Part shown: one piece after another, positions 43,971 through 44,435 of the stretch
How the letters are laid out: each line of letters begins with the position of its first letter
Numbering within the stretch: the first letter of the stretch is position 1
Origin: a bacterium
GTDB lineage: Bacteria; Planctomycetota; SZUA-567
Direction of reading: 5' to 3'
Length of the DNA: 44,435 nucleotides
NCBI GenBank assembly: GCA_003245715.1
Contig: QKCJ01000047.1
Span: 1-44,435, forward strand
Notes under the pieces: model-generated
The model's input: only the letters and a program-made list of their open reading frames with translations
What the model was told of the DNA's origin: nothing
The model's database searches: none
Translations under genes and position numbers: made by a program

Positions 43971-44435
43971 ATGTCAAAACTTCAACACTTGATCTATACG
44001 AAAATCATCGGTTCACTGCCAGCCGTCGAACAGAAACGAGCTGCATTCTATAGGGCTCAAGTTTTCATCCTGTTACGCGTGCTCGAAAGCCTGGACAAGA
44101 CCCGCATCATCGCCACCTCTGCAGAGATTGACAAACTGCTCGACATAGGGCAGACCATGAACCACGAGGTTGATGACTGTATCCTGATCGTCAAGCCCCG
44201 CACTTATGAAAACTGGCTGCGGCGCAGACGCAACCATAAACCGATCAAGAGACCCGGTCGCAAGAGCAAACTCAGTGATCAGATTGTAGCCCTGATCATC
44301 CGGTTCGCCAAGGAGAATCCTGGTTGGGGACTATTGCGAATCGTTGGTGAATTATGGAAACTCAATATAAAACTATCCCGTACAACCATACTCAAAGTTT
44401 GTCGGGAGAACGGTATCACACCGCCACCCAACAGG
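43971..44435 (+). CDS. Integrase-core (DDE) transposase B, N-terminal part, cut by window end
   Basis: The first 155 codons of a transposase related to the one at 35487. Matching blocks by eye include FYRAQVFILLRVLES (A: FYRLQVLILLRVIKA), ATSAEIDKLL (A: AT-stop-KEIDQLL), LIVKPRTYENWLRR (A: LVVKPTTYKTWLRR), KRPGRKSKL and AKENPGWGLLRIVGEL. The frame is open to the last base, so the catalytic domain lies outside the window. The ribosome binding site is weak (CTGAGC). The similarity is clear but far from identical, so A and B are distinct members of one family rather than recent copies. Confidence 0.85.
   Translation, partial: MSKLQHLIYTKIIGSLPAVEQKRAAFYRAQVFILLRVLESLDKTRIIATSAEIDKLLDIGQTMNHEVDDCILIVKPRTYENWLRRRRNHKPIKRPGRKSKLSDQIVALIIRFAKENPGWGLLRIVGELWKLNIKLSRTTILKVCRENGITPPPNR

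Overview
The window looks like chromosome from a free-living, Gram-negative, carbohydrate-degrading bacterium. The best guess is the PVC superphylum, most likely Lentisphaerota. The reasons are a sulfatase, a sialate O-acetylesterase, a sialidase-like protein and a GH5-like hydrolase in short regulator-linked groups; a prepilin-like protein with the FTLIEMLVVIAII start and a non-Gly residue before the Phe, a style common in that phylum; and a planctomycete-like VWA membrane protein. No rRNA or ribosomal protein gene is present, so the assignment is inference.

Layout. 1-3.4 kb: an orphan membrane histidine kinase. 3.4-8.1 kb: a frameshifted AraC regulator divergent from a sulfatase, then a secreted sialate O-acetylesterase with a strong terminator. 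8.2-11.1 kb: one very large flagellin with its own leader and terminator and no other flagellar gene. 11.1-15.1 kb, minus: ubiB-like kinase, purU, fumC. 15.3-19.7 kb, minus: O-antigen ligase-like protein coupled to a double-VWA membrane protein. 19.9-23.2 kb, minus: an Hpt protein and a hybrid histidine kinase, probably one phosphorelay. 23.3-28.9 kb, minus: a tight five-gene unit with two CNNM/CBS membrane proteins, bshC, a membrane-anchored unknown and a zinc-finger (anti-sigma-like) protein. 29.1 kb: tRNA-Val with a clear promoter and terminator.

29.4-34.9 kb is an amino-sugar locus: a ROK repressor diverges from a fused glucosamine-6-phosphate deaminase/LmbE-type deacetylase, a ROK sugar kinase and a CBM9-like protein. 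Together they could phosphorylate GlcNAc, deacetylate it and deaminate it to fructose-6-phosphate without a separate NagA.

35.0-44.4 kb is the accessory part. Two related integrase-core (DDE) genes, one broken by a nonsense codon and one cut by the window end, lie in the same orientation. Each is preceded by the same ~178-bp sequence, whose outer edge is the 3' half of a tRNA-Lys(CTT) gene. Between them sits a sugar-utilisation cargo: a GntR/LacI-type regulator with five phased GTAAT repeats in its promoter, a sialidase-like protein, a prepilin-like protein, a secreted GH5-like hydrolase and a small secreted jelly-roll protein broken by a frameshift in a T7 run. This tRNA-Lys-linked DDE element family is the most unusual structure I can see here. 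All identifications come from reading the sequence; no database search was run.
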